64,000 nucleotides of DNA from Cyanoderma ruficeps. Taxonomy: Eukaryota; Chordata; Aves; Passeriformes; Timaliidae. The notes below the pieces were generated by a model. It was not told the origin of the DNA and did no database searches. It saw nothing but the letters and a program-made list of their open reading frames with translations. Of this stretch, positions 26,659-36,460 are shown piece after piece. A program made the translations under genes and the position numbers. Position 1 is the first letter of the stretch. Each line of letters starts with the position of its first letter. The DNA lies in contig VZDJ01007747.1 in NCBI GenBank assembly GCA_008694505.1, positions 1,515,390 to 1,579,389 of the forward strand. Direction: 5' to 3'.

Positions 26659-29321
26659 GTACTGCTGCCAAACATGGCCAAATGGGAACTGCTCCTCAGC
26701 TGACAGGAATTCCTTTTGCTTTTCGGTAACTGGATGTGTGAATAGTACAGAAAGTTCTGGCATGTCCCTTTTCCGCAGAACTCACCTCGGTGTTAGTGAG
26801 CAAACACGTATGGAGTGAAGAAGAACAGACCTTATTAGAGCTCAGGAGCATGCCATTTACTTCTTCCTGGGTTTCCCTTCACAGCTCTAGATGTCTGAAA
26901 CTGCCATGGTAGGGGTTAGCTCTTCTCTGCCAATCTATCTATTCAATGGGTTGGCTTTTGTTTCCCATTCAGTGTAGAATTCCACCTGAAAATTTCTTTA
27001 CGGTTGAGAAAAGCAGCCTACTAACCTACCCAAGGCAAACACAGAGTGATGCTTCCAGCAGTGAACATGGAAACAGTTTTCCTGGCAGTAGAGAGAGTAA
27101 AATCAGGGAAGTGAGTCTGAGCACATCTGTTGTAAAAGTACTCCCTGGCATTTTCCATGGCTGTAATGAATTGTGCAGATTTGGGATTCTTCTTGAGGCA
27201 AAAAGAATTCCAATGGTCACTATTTAAGAACCCAGTCTGACGTGAAATTAAATGTCATTGGTGTCCCTTAGACTGGAAAGCATTAAGCATTTAAGCTAGA
27301 GTCTTTTGGCCATGACCATGGCAGACAGCTGTTCTCAGCAGCTGATTTAAATGCTGTAGTTTTGTTTATGGTTTAGGTCAATTTTAAAATTAGACTCTCT
27401 TAGACATAAAAAGTCAAGCTACAAAAGAATTTAACTATGTAAGCTAATATTTTTCATTCTTATTTAATGGTTCTTGGCATATTTAGTCCATAAAAGTAGA
27501 GAAGCTGCAACATTTCTCATTTTCTATTAATTAGGGGTCCAGAATTAATGCTAAGTGCAGCCTGGTGTTTTCTCATAACCTGGGGTTCAGATTTTGATCC
27601 GTGGATATACAAAGAACAGAAAAATCGTGATATTCTTATATTTTTCATATATTTCATATGTTCTCTTATGAAAAATAGACAGAATATGATTTGTTTAAAG
27701 GTATGAAGGTATTAAATTTCTTCCCTCCCTCTCTCTTTTGTATTTTCTTCCAGATTTATGTTTCTTTCTTGCCAAATGCTTTTGATCAATATAACTATTT
27801 ACCACAACAACAGGTTTTCAATTACACACTTGACTGAGTCTGAGCTGCAGCAATTACTAGTATAACTAGATCAAAATTAAACCACTGATCTAAAATCCCC
27901 ATTTAACTGGAGTCTGGGAACCAGTATTTGGGTTGAAATTGCTATACCACTTTTTCAGATAGTCTACTGTATTTCAAAATGTACCGATTAAGTCTCTAAT
28001 AGCCCTGTTCCTTCCCCTGCAAAATGGAGATGTCTATCTTCTTTTAATTGAACGAAATTAAGCTGGAGGTCTACACCTGCCAGTTTGAAAATGTGGGAAC
28101 TGAAGGCCAAGCGTGCTGAAGTATTGTGTTGGTTTGTTCAATGACTGTTGTCTGCTGAAGAACACTGTGTTATTCTTAATGTTAGGTTTATGCAGTCTGA
28201 ATATATAGTATGCCAGGTTTCTTATCTTCCTTGGGAAGCAAGGAAACAACTGGCCAAGGCCACAGAAAGCAAAATTTATTTACATTGTATGTTCATGAAG
28301 AGAGCAATGCGTGATAATTATGCCATGTGACCTTTCCCAGTTAATGTTTAAAAGCTATGTAGAAGTAAAAGAAAAGTTTCTAAATAAAAGGCAAATTCCT
28401 ATTTTCTTTGGTAAATATCTCCTAAATTTTATTTTAAGTAGATCAAGAAAAAAGATGTTATAACCTCAGACTTCCAGAATTTGAAGACCATACCATTAAT
28501 TTTGTTAGCTGATGCCTAGAAGGATAGAAATATATGTATGTAAAGTGAATAAAGATGTACTGATTTAGATCTCAAGAGAAGTAAAAGGAAAATTTTTGTT
28601 TGGGCTTTTATGGGCTTTTAATACTGCTTATAAGTGATTGTTGTTTAACTGCAAAAAAACCCCAGTCTTTGAATTTATGGAACTAGTCTCTTAGACGTGA
28701 TTACTCATACTTTTTCCAACTCCAGATTCCCAACTCCAACTCTTAGCTTTTTCCCTTAAAGCAAATTCTGTGGGTCATGAATTTTTTCCTGGAAGATCTT
28801 ATTTCCAAACATTTTGAGACTTTCAGTTTGTTTGCTTCACAGCAACTTCTGAAATTGTTGTTTTGCATAAATGATGCAGATGAATACAAAAGTGACTTTC
28901 ATAATTGTAGCTACTGATAGTGCACAAAAATACAGTCAGATTTTTATTTCTGAGCTTCACCCACCAACACTCTTCATTGCATTGGCTGAAAGAAATCTTT
29001 GTAAGATAAATGTATTATAAATAGAACAATGTAAGAAAATTGAAGGGTCTAGTTAAAATTATGAGGCCTATTGTTCATTCTAGTGAATGACCCTTTATAG
29101 ATGGCACATTTGAACAAGCATTTGTGCACTTTTTACTGACTTATTTTTCTGACAAGCTATTTGTTTTAACCACTGTGTGGAAACAGAGAGCAAGACACAA
29201 ACCAGTGAGAGAAAACAAAATGTATGTCCTTCTGTGAGTACTGACAGAATAAGGTGTGAAAAAAGCAGCATCTGTTCCTCTCAAAGCAAAATAATTTGCT
29301 TTAGCTTTTGCTCTGTTGCAG
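26659..29321 (+). other. EGF: EGF intron, 2.7 kb
   Basis: AT-rich intron. A short direct duplication (TGGGCTTTTA twice) lies at about 28602-28621. No repeat family, RNA gene or supported open frame is seen. Confidence 0.82.
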
Positions 29322-29389
29322 AAGTCAGAATTTGTATGAGAAGAATCTCTGTGCAGAAGCGATGAGAGCCGCCGGCAGCCGCGCTGACA
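29322..29389 (+). CDS. EGF: EGF exon: juxtamembrane cytoplasmic tail
   Basis: The acceptor is a pyrimidine run ending TGTTGCAG before 29322. Phase 2 in: the first A completes Arg. It encodes S-Q-N-L-Y-E-K-N-L-C-A-E-A, then R-A-A-G-S-R-A-D. This parallels human T-Q-K-L-L-S-K-N-P and R-R-P-A-D-T. The donor GTGAGA at 29390 leaves phase 1 and gives A-D-T-E with the next exon, matching human A-D-T-E-D. A second donor (GTAACT, 29425) would extend the exon by 35 bases and end in phase 0, which also fits the last exon directly. No known signalling motif is seen. Cytoplasmic tails of pro-EGF are poorly conserved. Confidence 0.75.
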
Positions 29390-32300
29390 GTGAGAGCGTA
29401 ACACCTACTGGCAACAAGCCTCTGGTAACTGTTAATGTGGAGTGGAGAGGGAATCAGGAAGGATCAAAGAGTGTTAGGGATCCACTTGAGATTATCCATC
29501 AAATAATTCACATCTTAAATACATTAAATAACTGCTAGAGTCATCAAGTGCTTTGCTGTGAACCCTAGTTCATCTTACCTCATTGTTATCCCTCAAAGTT
29601 CACAGCTGCCTGGATGTATTGCAACCATTAGCCAGTGTTATTGTTAGCTTTGAACACAACAGTTGGGGAACTGTGTTCTAAATTGAGGAAATGGCAATGT
29701 GATGACATGGCATATCACACAGTTATTTTCACAGGAAAGTATGCCCTCTGTAAAAAAGCCTTCTTGGAAGCCAAGTATTGTGTGTGCTACATGAGATGTT
29801 GACCTCTATTTTGAGGCTTGATGAAATTAAATGTCTTGTATTAGAAGCTGCTGCCTTGTAAAGAAAAACAACCAGGATTTTATCAGGCAGCTTGGTAGGA
29901 TATATAAAGTTCCAGTTTTACACTGGTGTAGCTAAGAATGTCGACACAGTCTGATTGTACAGGCCTGTGACTGTTGCAATTTTTGAAGCTGTTTTTAGCC
30001 CTATAAAATCTGGTTTAAGGGTCTGATTCTGACTGGCATTAGAATAACATTACACTGCTGGGTGACAGCAGGTGGAACTTGAAGTGGTCTAATGACAAAA
30101 TTGGCATCTGTGGCTACTTCTGTGCTCAGTCTGAGAATCTTAGAATGGCCTTGCAAATGATTTAGTGAGAGTATCTGGCAGGATTTGTGAGTGGGTAGCC
30201 ACTGAAGCACACTGTCAACCATATGTTGGTAGTACTGAATCGACTTGACCCTGGTTATGGCATATTGTTCCTTAGCTGTTCAACGGCATACTCTTAGGCA
30301 CATTTTATTATCAGCACTTTTCCTTCAGGTATTGGACAGCAAATGAGCTGAGTCACGGCAATGCCATAATTTTTTCACAGCAGTAGTAAAATCCACAGTT
30401 TGCAAAATACCTGAGAGTGAGAAAAACAGAAACATTTGTTGGGACTGAGAACAGCTCACTGCCTGGGAGCGGTGCTTTAGGAGGCCTGCAGCACATCAGC
30501 TCTGTCCCCACCTCCTGCTGACCCTGCAGTTAATGCTGGTCACCAGTGACATTTTTGCTGAATATAAGGTAACTAAACAGCTAAGCAATGGACTGAACCA
30601 ACAGCAACAAAAAAAAACCCAAACCAAAACAACAAAAAACAACAACAACTACAACAAAAATCAAGCGCTTACATGTATTATACATTTGTGTTACATTTCA
30701 CTATGCACCAGGAGACATTGAATACATTAATAAAGTAATTTATTGCAATGGTTTGGAAGAGGAAATCACTGACCCATTGCTAATTACTGGTGCTTACTCA
30801 GTAATGGATTGCTGTGGTTTCATGCATGTGATTTTCTCTGTGCTGATGTAGCCATTGATCTTTAAGCTCACCAGGGCTTCACTCATGCATGCACTCAGGT
30901 TAGAACATCTAGAGTTGCCAAAAAGCTCTGGGAAGTTGTCCATTTGTACTATTCACTTCAAGTAGGTTACTGGAGAGCTTTATGTAAAAAAAAAGTTATA
31001 CTACATCAGAGACAGAAAACTATCGCTGCTCAACTTTTAAGGTTTTTGGGTACTATTGGTCTGCACAACATGAATGATCTTAACAAAGGACTCCATATTG
31101 GGATTGTATCTTGTGTATGCAGTAACTGTAAGGAACCCATGAATTTCACTCATTTGGTAGTCCTCACTGACACTGCTCATTTGTGAGGCTGATGAGAAAG
31201 AGTGCAAAGCCTTCATTGTTCTTGCCTGTCTGATGAGAGGATAACGAGATTTTGTGCTATCACCTGCATCCAAGGTTAGGTATCAAGATACTGAAACTAC
31301 ACCTACGAATTTTCCAAGCATCGTTCACTTTTCCCTTTATTTCTTTTCTGCCAGGCAAGGGTGCAAATACCTGAGGGTACATTTAGCTGAGGGTATGCCT
31401 GCATATTTTTTGACATTTATATTAGAGTTCCATAAGGCAGTCCAGGTTAGTCCCACTGATATGTAAGCCTAGGTAAACTTCTGCATGTGCCTGGGTTTTG
31501 ATGTTATTCTGAGACTTTTCATCCACCAAATGTTTTGCTTTGCACAGTCAAATATATTTTACAGAACTATGTGTAGCTGAATCTCCCCTGGGGGTCAGTC
31601 ACATGTGGGTTAGCAGTGGTAAGAGCACAGATTTTACATAAATTAACAGATGCCTAAACAGGTGCACCTGCTACATATATACTCCATCCACATAAATCCA
31701 CCAGTTATCCACCTGGACCCCTGAATCTGTCAGTCCTTTTGTTGGAACATCTTATTTACAGATGTTTTCTCTTCTTCCCTGTCTCTGCTCTTTAAACCTC
31801 CCACCTTTACTGGTTTTTCATCTTTCCATCTGCACAATTTCAACACAGTGCTTCACATTGCTTTCCTCTAGCCCTGTTTTTTTTTTTTCCTGTTTTCCCT
31901 GTGGTCCTTTCAGTGTGTTCCCCCAGAGGGTCTCATCTTCTGACTTCCTCTGTCACTGTGGCATGATGGAACTGCATCTTGCAGGAGGGAAGGGAGGCTT
32001 GCTTCCTTCCCTGTGTTTGACGCAGTTTCTGCAGTTTCTTGGATTCCTGCAGATATCTTTAATACTTTAAAAATGGTCCTCAGTACTATGGAGAGAGTTG
32101 ATTTTCATGAACTTTTGTCTTTGCCATTGGGAATGTTGATTTTAAAGGCAAGAGATTTGGCAGTTCTTAGCTAGACTGAGACTGTGCATTTTCCAAAGAA
32201 AGACTGGGGCTGTCATCAACTCGAATGTTTAATTACCTGCAGGGGAAGGGTCATCCCAGAAGCCAGGATGACCTTTTTCCCTGTTTTGTGGTTGGTGTGT

Positions 32301-33542
32301 GTGGCCCTTTTAGTTTGCCTCTTGGGTTTCAGAAAACCCGTTCATTTTTTATTAATTTGGGCTCTGCATACTTTGTGCATATTGTATGTATTTGCAGTTT
32401 GCGGTTTTTAAGGAGGGTAACAGTTCTCTGGAGACTAAAGCAGTTGATCTAATTGAGTGTGAGACAGCAGATCCTCAGCCTACCTGTCCTTCAGAATCTG
32501 GTGAGTAGGATGTTCTTCCTTATTAGATCTCTCCTCACCTTGTACCAGCAGGAGCAGTGGCTGCCAGAGGAGGCAGAGAAATCCAGACTTTATTTCTTGC
32601 AGAACCCATGTTTGTATCGATGTGAAGAGACCATTCAGTCCTTCATTTTGCAGATTAGTCATGAGAAACTACACTACACTACAACTGTGCTTTCACACAG
32701 AACAAACCAGAGGCTTCTTGTGATAGAATAATATCAGATGTTTGCATTAATATAGACCTTCAGAGTTTTGCAAGTGAAGTTATGCCCATCATACTGTTGG
32801 GGAATGGATATCCATGGAACAGTACACTTTGACAGTCCTTATTGGTTCAGGCAGGATAACTGGAAAGGTGTGAAGGGTCCAGGTGTCACCCCATGGCAGC
32901 AACTGAAGTTCTGCATTTTGAGTTAAACAAGGTGTTTGACTGCTTGAGTAGTGTTTGCTGCTTAAACAAAGATGAGGTGAATGGAGGAGATGTGCCTCCC
33001 ATCACTAGTTCAAAGGCAGCAGGTGGCACAGAAGCACAGAATGGGCTTCCATGGCCCTCAAATTACCAGCTGAACCACTCTGAATTCTAGGAAATTCTGC
33101 CTTCTAGGTGGATCTCTTAATTGCTCAGATGGTGAGAACTGATGGAGAAAGACTAATACCCTTAGACATTTGGTTTTTTTGCCATGTATACTTCCTAATT
33201 GCAGAAGTTACTAGAGAAGCCAGTTAGCCTCAGACACTTAAAAATACGCAAATACAAATTTTTGAGGATACAAACATCCAGGCATCTTGCAAGATTTTCA
33301 AAATTGCTAGTCCTGTCCTTAGACATACTTTGAGTAGTCACTTTATTCATCAGTAGAAAACGTGCCTCACATTTACTTAGATGCACTAGTATTGGGAACA
33401 TGTGTAGAAGCTTACTGTCCAGCAAAGGAAGACTGATGTTTCCCATTAGGAGACTCTGTTTTCATTTACAGCTTTATCAGATGCATGTATTGGAGCAGAA
33501 ATTTCCCACGACAGGTGTCTGATTTTTTCCTGAAAATTTTAG
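29390..33542 (+). other. EGF: EGF intron, 4.2 kb
   Basis: The largest intron of the window. An A-rich (CAA)n stretch lies at about 30600-30662 and a T run at 31879-31889. Small open frames around 31762-32452 are in pyrimidine-rich DNA without splice context. No CR1 tail or RNA gene is recognised. Confidence 0.75.
30600..30662. repeat. A-rich (CAA)n repeat
   Basis: Low-complexity stretch of A runs and CAA units (AACAACAACAAC near its end). It may be a decayed poly-A end of a retroposon or a simple microsatellite; no target duplication is evident. Confidence 0.8.
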
Positions 33543-33586
33543 CAGAAGTGGTTCCACCCTCTTGGACAGCAAGATCAAATAATCTG
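33543..33586 (+). CDS. EGF: EGF exon (tentative): cytoplasmic tail, 44 bases
   Basis: The acceptor is GATTTTTTCCTGAAAATTTTAG before 33543 and the donor GTATTT after 33586 is weak. Phase 1 in, phase 0 out. It encodes E-V-V-P-P-S-W-T-A-R-S-N-N-L after the split Thr. The case for it: the gene should have three exons after the membrane exon as in human, the phases close perfectly with 29389 and 33950, and the junction recreates A-D-T-E. The sequence itself is too short and divergent to prove by similarity. In the other frame it would read Q-K-W-F, reminiscent of human P-W-F, but that frame cannot be continued into the last exon. Confidence 0.5.
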
Positions 33587-33949
33587 GTATTTTTTTAACA
33601 TGTTAAAGAAAATTCTTATGCCATGCCAGTGAATAATTCTAAGATCTTTTGACTTTGAAGTAGAGACTTTAATTTTGCCAGGCAGGTAGTCTTGGCATGC
33701 CTTTCTCCATTATGTATTAAAAGAGAAAACCATGAATTTAGCCTAGGACAAGTGATTTCTTAAAATATGAAGCAAGCTCTTGACTCTGCCTGTTTTTATG
33801 TCCTTTTATCATGCGTTGGTATTGAACCTGATTCTGTGCATCCTTTCATAGCTTTCTTCTCTCAAAGCCGCCAGTACATTTCTTTTAGCTTAGCTGCTGT
33901 GAATCTTTTCACATGGCTTTCAAGTAACATATATCCATTTTCTCCAGAG
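33587..33949 (+). other. EGF: EGF intron
   Basis: Short intron ending with TTTTCTCCAGAG. The acceptor region has two overlapping AGs (33947 and 33949 as last bases); only the second continues the frame. Confidence 0.55.
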
Positions 33950-34171
33950 GAAGAACAGCCTGTAACATATGACAAAGCAGCAAAGACTTTGGCAGAAGAG
34001 GAGAAGGAACAAGGCCACCAAAAGGAGGGTCCTGTTGGTGAGAAATCGTGTCAGTCCATGGGAGCAGCGAAGGGCCTTCCCCAGGCTCCCTGGAGCACCC
34101 ACCGCAACCCCCTGCCAGAAAGGGAGCCTTGCAATCTTGCCCCAGCCAGCTTGCTGATGCAGCCAGACTAG
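33950..34171 (+). CDS. EGF: EGF last coding exon: C-terminal tail and stop
   Basis: Phase 0 in, 73 codons, TAG at 34169-34171. It begins E-E-Q-P-V-T-Y-D-K, is Glu/Lys-rich over the next 25 residues, then reads C-Q-S-M-G and W-S-T-H-R-N-P-L-P-E before ending S-L-L-M-Q-P-D. Human has G-G-Q-P-V-A-G-E-D near the equivalent start, a later G-M-G, and S-L-L near the end, so the similarity is thin but in order. It is shorter than the human last coding exon. The frame is open upstream to 33767, but that part is intron in this model. Confidence is moderate. Confidence 0.65.
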   Translation, partial: EEQPVTYDKAAKTLAEEEKEQGHQKEGPVGEKSCQSMGAAKGLPQAPWSTHRNPLPEREPCNLAPASLLMQPD

Positions 34172-35235
34172 AAGCAGTCTGTGTTTGAATGGGAAAAGGA
34201 GGAAGCCAGCAAAGGATGAGAACTCACATGCACTGAAGCAACACTCTTCTTTTTTTTCATTAAAATCTGCTTTAGAAAAATCCCGCCATTATTCAGAACA
34301 AAACAGAGAAGTCCTTGTCACACCTTGCCTGTCATCTCTGCTTAGAAGAATTGCTGTTGGCACCGTGTTGGCAATGAGTACTCTATAAGTATCACTGCTG
34401 CTAACTTCATTAACTGCCTGCTAAAATGTCACTGAGAGGAAGATAGTCAAGTGGGTAATTTATCAGTGATAAGCATTTTCCAAGGGAATTTGTTGCAAGT
34501 AGTGATCTTTACACAGAGAGAGTCTAGAAACTGCCTAGAAAATGGGACACAAGGACAGCTGCAGAGAAACAGGAGGATAATGCTGAAAAATTAGTTCAAA
34601 ATGGATCTTAATATTAAAATATTTTTTAAGTACGCTATATGCCTCTCCCCAGTGCTGCTGACAGACCAGTGTAACTTCCTGGATTTCATCTGAGATGTTC
34701 TTGTGTCTAGCAAGCACCAAATAGGATCTTGCATTTCCCAGGTTTTGTGTACTGGAGGATGGTTTGCAGGCACATGTTATTAACAATGGGCAGCATTTGG
34801 GGGGGAGGTGATTCCTCCATTTTTTTCCCCCATCTACACTGGTCCTTCAGAGCATAACAGGATTATTTCTGGGCTGAGGAAGTGGGTTTGTGTCTGCTTT
34901 CAGCCCTGGGGAGAGGCAGGTGCTGGAGCTGTCCTTGTCTTACAGAGAGGTGCCTGGCACCAAAATCTGGTCCCTTATATAGGACTTAGTGTGAGGAAGG
35001 AAGTCCAGCCAATTGCTGTTCCAGAAGAACAGGAAGAGTGGGACAAAACCACAAAAAAGCACCTCAGTTTTGACTGGCTTCCACTCAACTGATTTGTGCT
35101 GCCTGTTAAATCTGATGGAACAACTGGAAAACTGAACCCATTTTTCTTGTAACTGGATTTCTAGCAGCTGTCAGGTTATTTGCGTGCTTGTAAAGCTCTA
35201 CTGTATGCAGAGATGAGGTCGGTTGTTTATTGTGA

Positions 35236-35365
35236 GATTATCTCCGTTGGTGCTGCTAACACCAAGGTTGTGGGTTCAATCCCTGTATGGGCCTTTCACT
35301 TAAGAGTTGAACGTGATCTTCCCTCTGGGTCCCTTCCATCTTGGAACATTCTGTGATTCTGTGAT
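35236..35365 (+). mobile_element. tRNA-derived SINE with CR1-like tail (TguSINE1-like)
   Basis: The left part follows tRNA-Ile: GTTGGTGCTGCTAACACCAAGG, then TGTGGGTTCAATCCCTGTATGGGCC, including a B-box GGTTCAATCC. The right part is CR1-like: TAAGAGTTGAACGTGATCTT, TGGGTCCCTTCCATCTTGGA and the ending ATTCTGTGATTCTGTGA. This chimera is the layout of the zebra finch SINE family TguSINE1. The A-box half is truncated or decayed, so the copy is probably inactive. It lies inside the inferred 3' UTR of EGF in sense orientation. Confidence 0.8.
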
Positions 35366-36407
35366 ATCAAGTGATTTTCACCAACTTGTCTTGACTTCCT
35401 AAGGCCGTTTTCAGAATGTTTTGGAAGATACCTAGACATCAGCTAAATTACTAATAATGATTTTATTATTTATAGAGGATCTTTCAGTCCTCTGTTTGAA
35501 GCCTGCTGTTGTAACCATTAAACTCTGTTACAGTGCCCACCACTAATGTTCCTTGTAATTCATAAGATGGATAATAGTGGCAAATGTTACTAATTTGTGT
35601 GTTTACTATTCTGCTTTTCTGGGTTCTTTGTGAATCCTGCTAGAAAGGTATGGAATGTCTTTTTTTTTTTTTTTTTACCAGCTCTGTAAGCCAATATGGG
35701 AAAGAGTATTGAAAGGCTCCTACCTCTTATCCAAAATAGTTCCACATTGAAGTAACTTTGTGAAGTCAGTTTTGTTTTATGCTGGTGAAACTGTAAGAAC
35801 ACTGAGTCCAAGTCGTCAGAGTTACAAAAATTTTAATGCTGGTTTTGTAGAGAGTTGTCACTTATTTAACTTCTAAAGTGATTTTTGCTGGTGGTTTTGA
35901 GTTGTTTGGTCTGTTTTCTAACCACATCAAGTCTGCATTTAGAGCGAACTTGTAAAATATGCATTTCCAGAGCTTAGTTGGAACTATTATCAGTGAAGAC
36001 TTATTCTCTTGTGTGAATGGTAACAAAGGTACTTCCACAGAAAGAGAAATGGTCGAGAGGTGTTGGCATACTAAACTGTGTTCAGGAGCAGGCAACAACT
36101 GTGTTGAATCATTAGGATTTGGTAGATTTGATTTTAAGTTCAGTACTGTTTAATTTCACTAACACTGTTCAATGCATCTAGTTTGGATTCCCTGGTCTTT
36201 CAGTTACTGATCTTCCATATTTTAATGTGAAGAGAGTCCACGTCTAAAGTTCAAAAGAGCATTTTGTTCCCATAAGAGCTACCCAGTAAAAAGACTTTGA
36301 TCCCTGCACTTCAAGTTTCTCTGGTGAAGTATGTTTGCGTGCTTAAAATGCAAGTGTTGTGTTGAATGACAGTCAACATTTCATTGGAAGTTTCCCCAAT
36401 CAAAAGA

Positions 36408-36444
36408 AATAAAGATTTGTAACTTTGAATCTTGACTGAATAAA
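36408..36444 (+). terminator. EGF: Tandem polyadenylation signals of EGF
   Basis: AATAAA occurs at 36408-36413 (followed by GATTTG) and again at 36439-36444 (followed by GATGAT). T- and TG-rich sequence follows at 36467-36512, as expected for downstream elements. They are 2.3 kb after the stop codon. Assignment to EGF is by position. Confidence 0.6.
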
Positions 36445-36460
36445 GATGATTCAGACTCCT

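Larger units (their letters stand above)
34172..36460 (+). other. EGF: EGF 3' untranslated region (inferred)
   Basis: From the stop codon to just past the AATAAA pair. It holds an ATTAAA at 34259-34264 that could serve a short transcript, a SINE at 35236-35365, and a run of about 18 T near 35660-35678. The extent is inferred from the polyadenylation signals. If the last exon is wrong, part of this would be intron. Confidence 0.55.

Noticed and set aside
26345..26671. Antisense 108-codon frame over the membrane exon
   Set aside because: Mirror of a GC-rich, leucine-coding exon; no domain or splice context.
29425..29538. Read-through of the juxtamembrane exon to a stop near 29536
   Set aside because: Would give a short tail with no similarity; two usable donors precede it and downstream exons fit by phase.
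34808..35092. Open frame with a good acceptor (TTGTCTTACAG before 34946) as an alternative last EGF exon
   Set aside because: Its residues do not resemble any pro-EGF tail, and its long frame needs phase 0 while the only good donor of the preceding exon (GTGAGA after GTT-G) leaves phase 1. Kept as part of the 3' UTR.
35236..35292. A tRNA-Ile gene
   Set aside because: Only the B-box half matches well, the 5' arm is broken, and it runs into a CR1-like tail, so it is a SINE.
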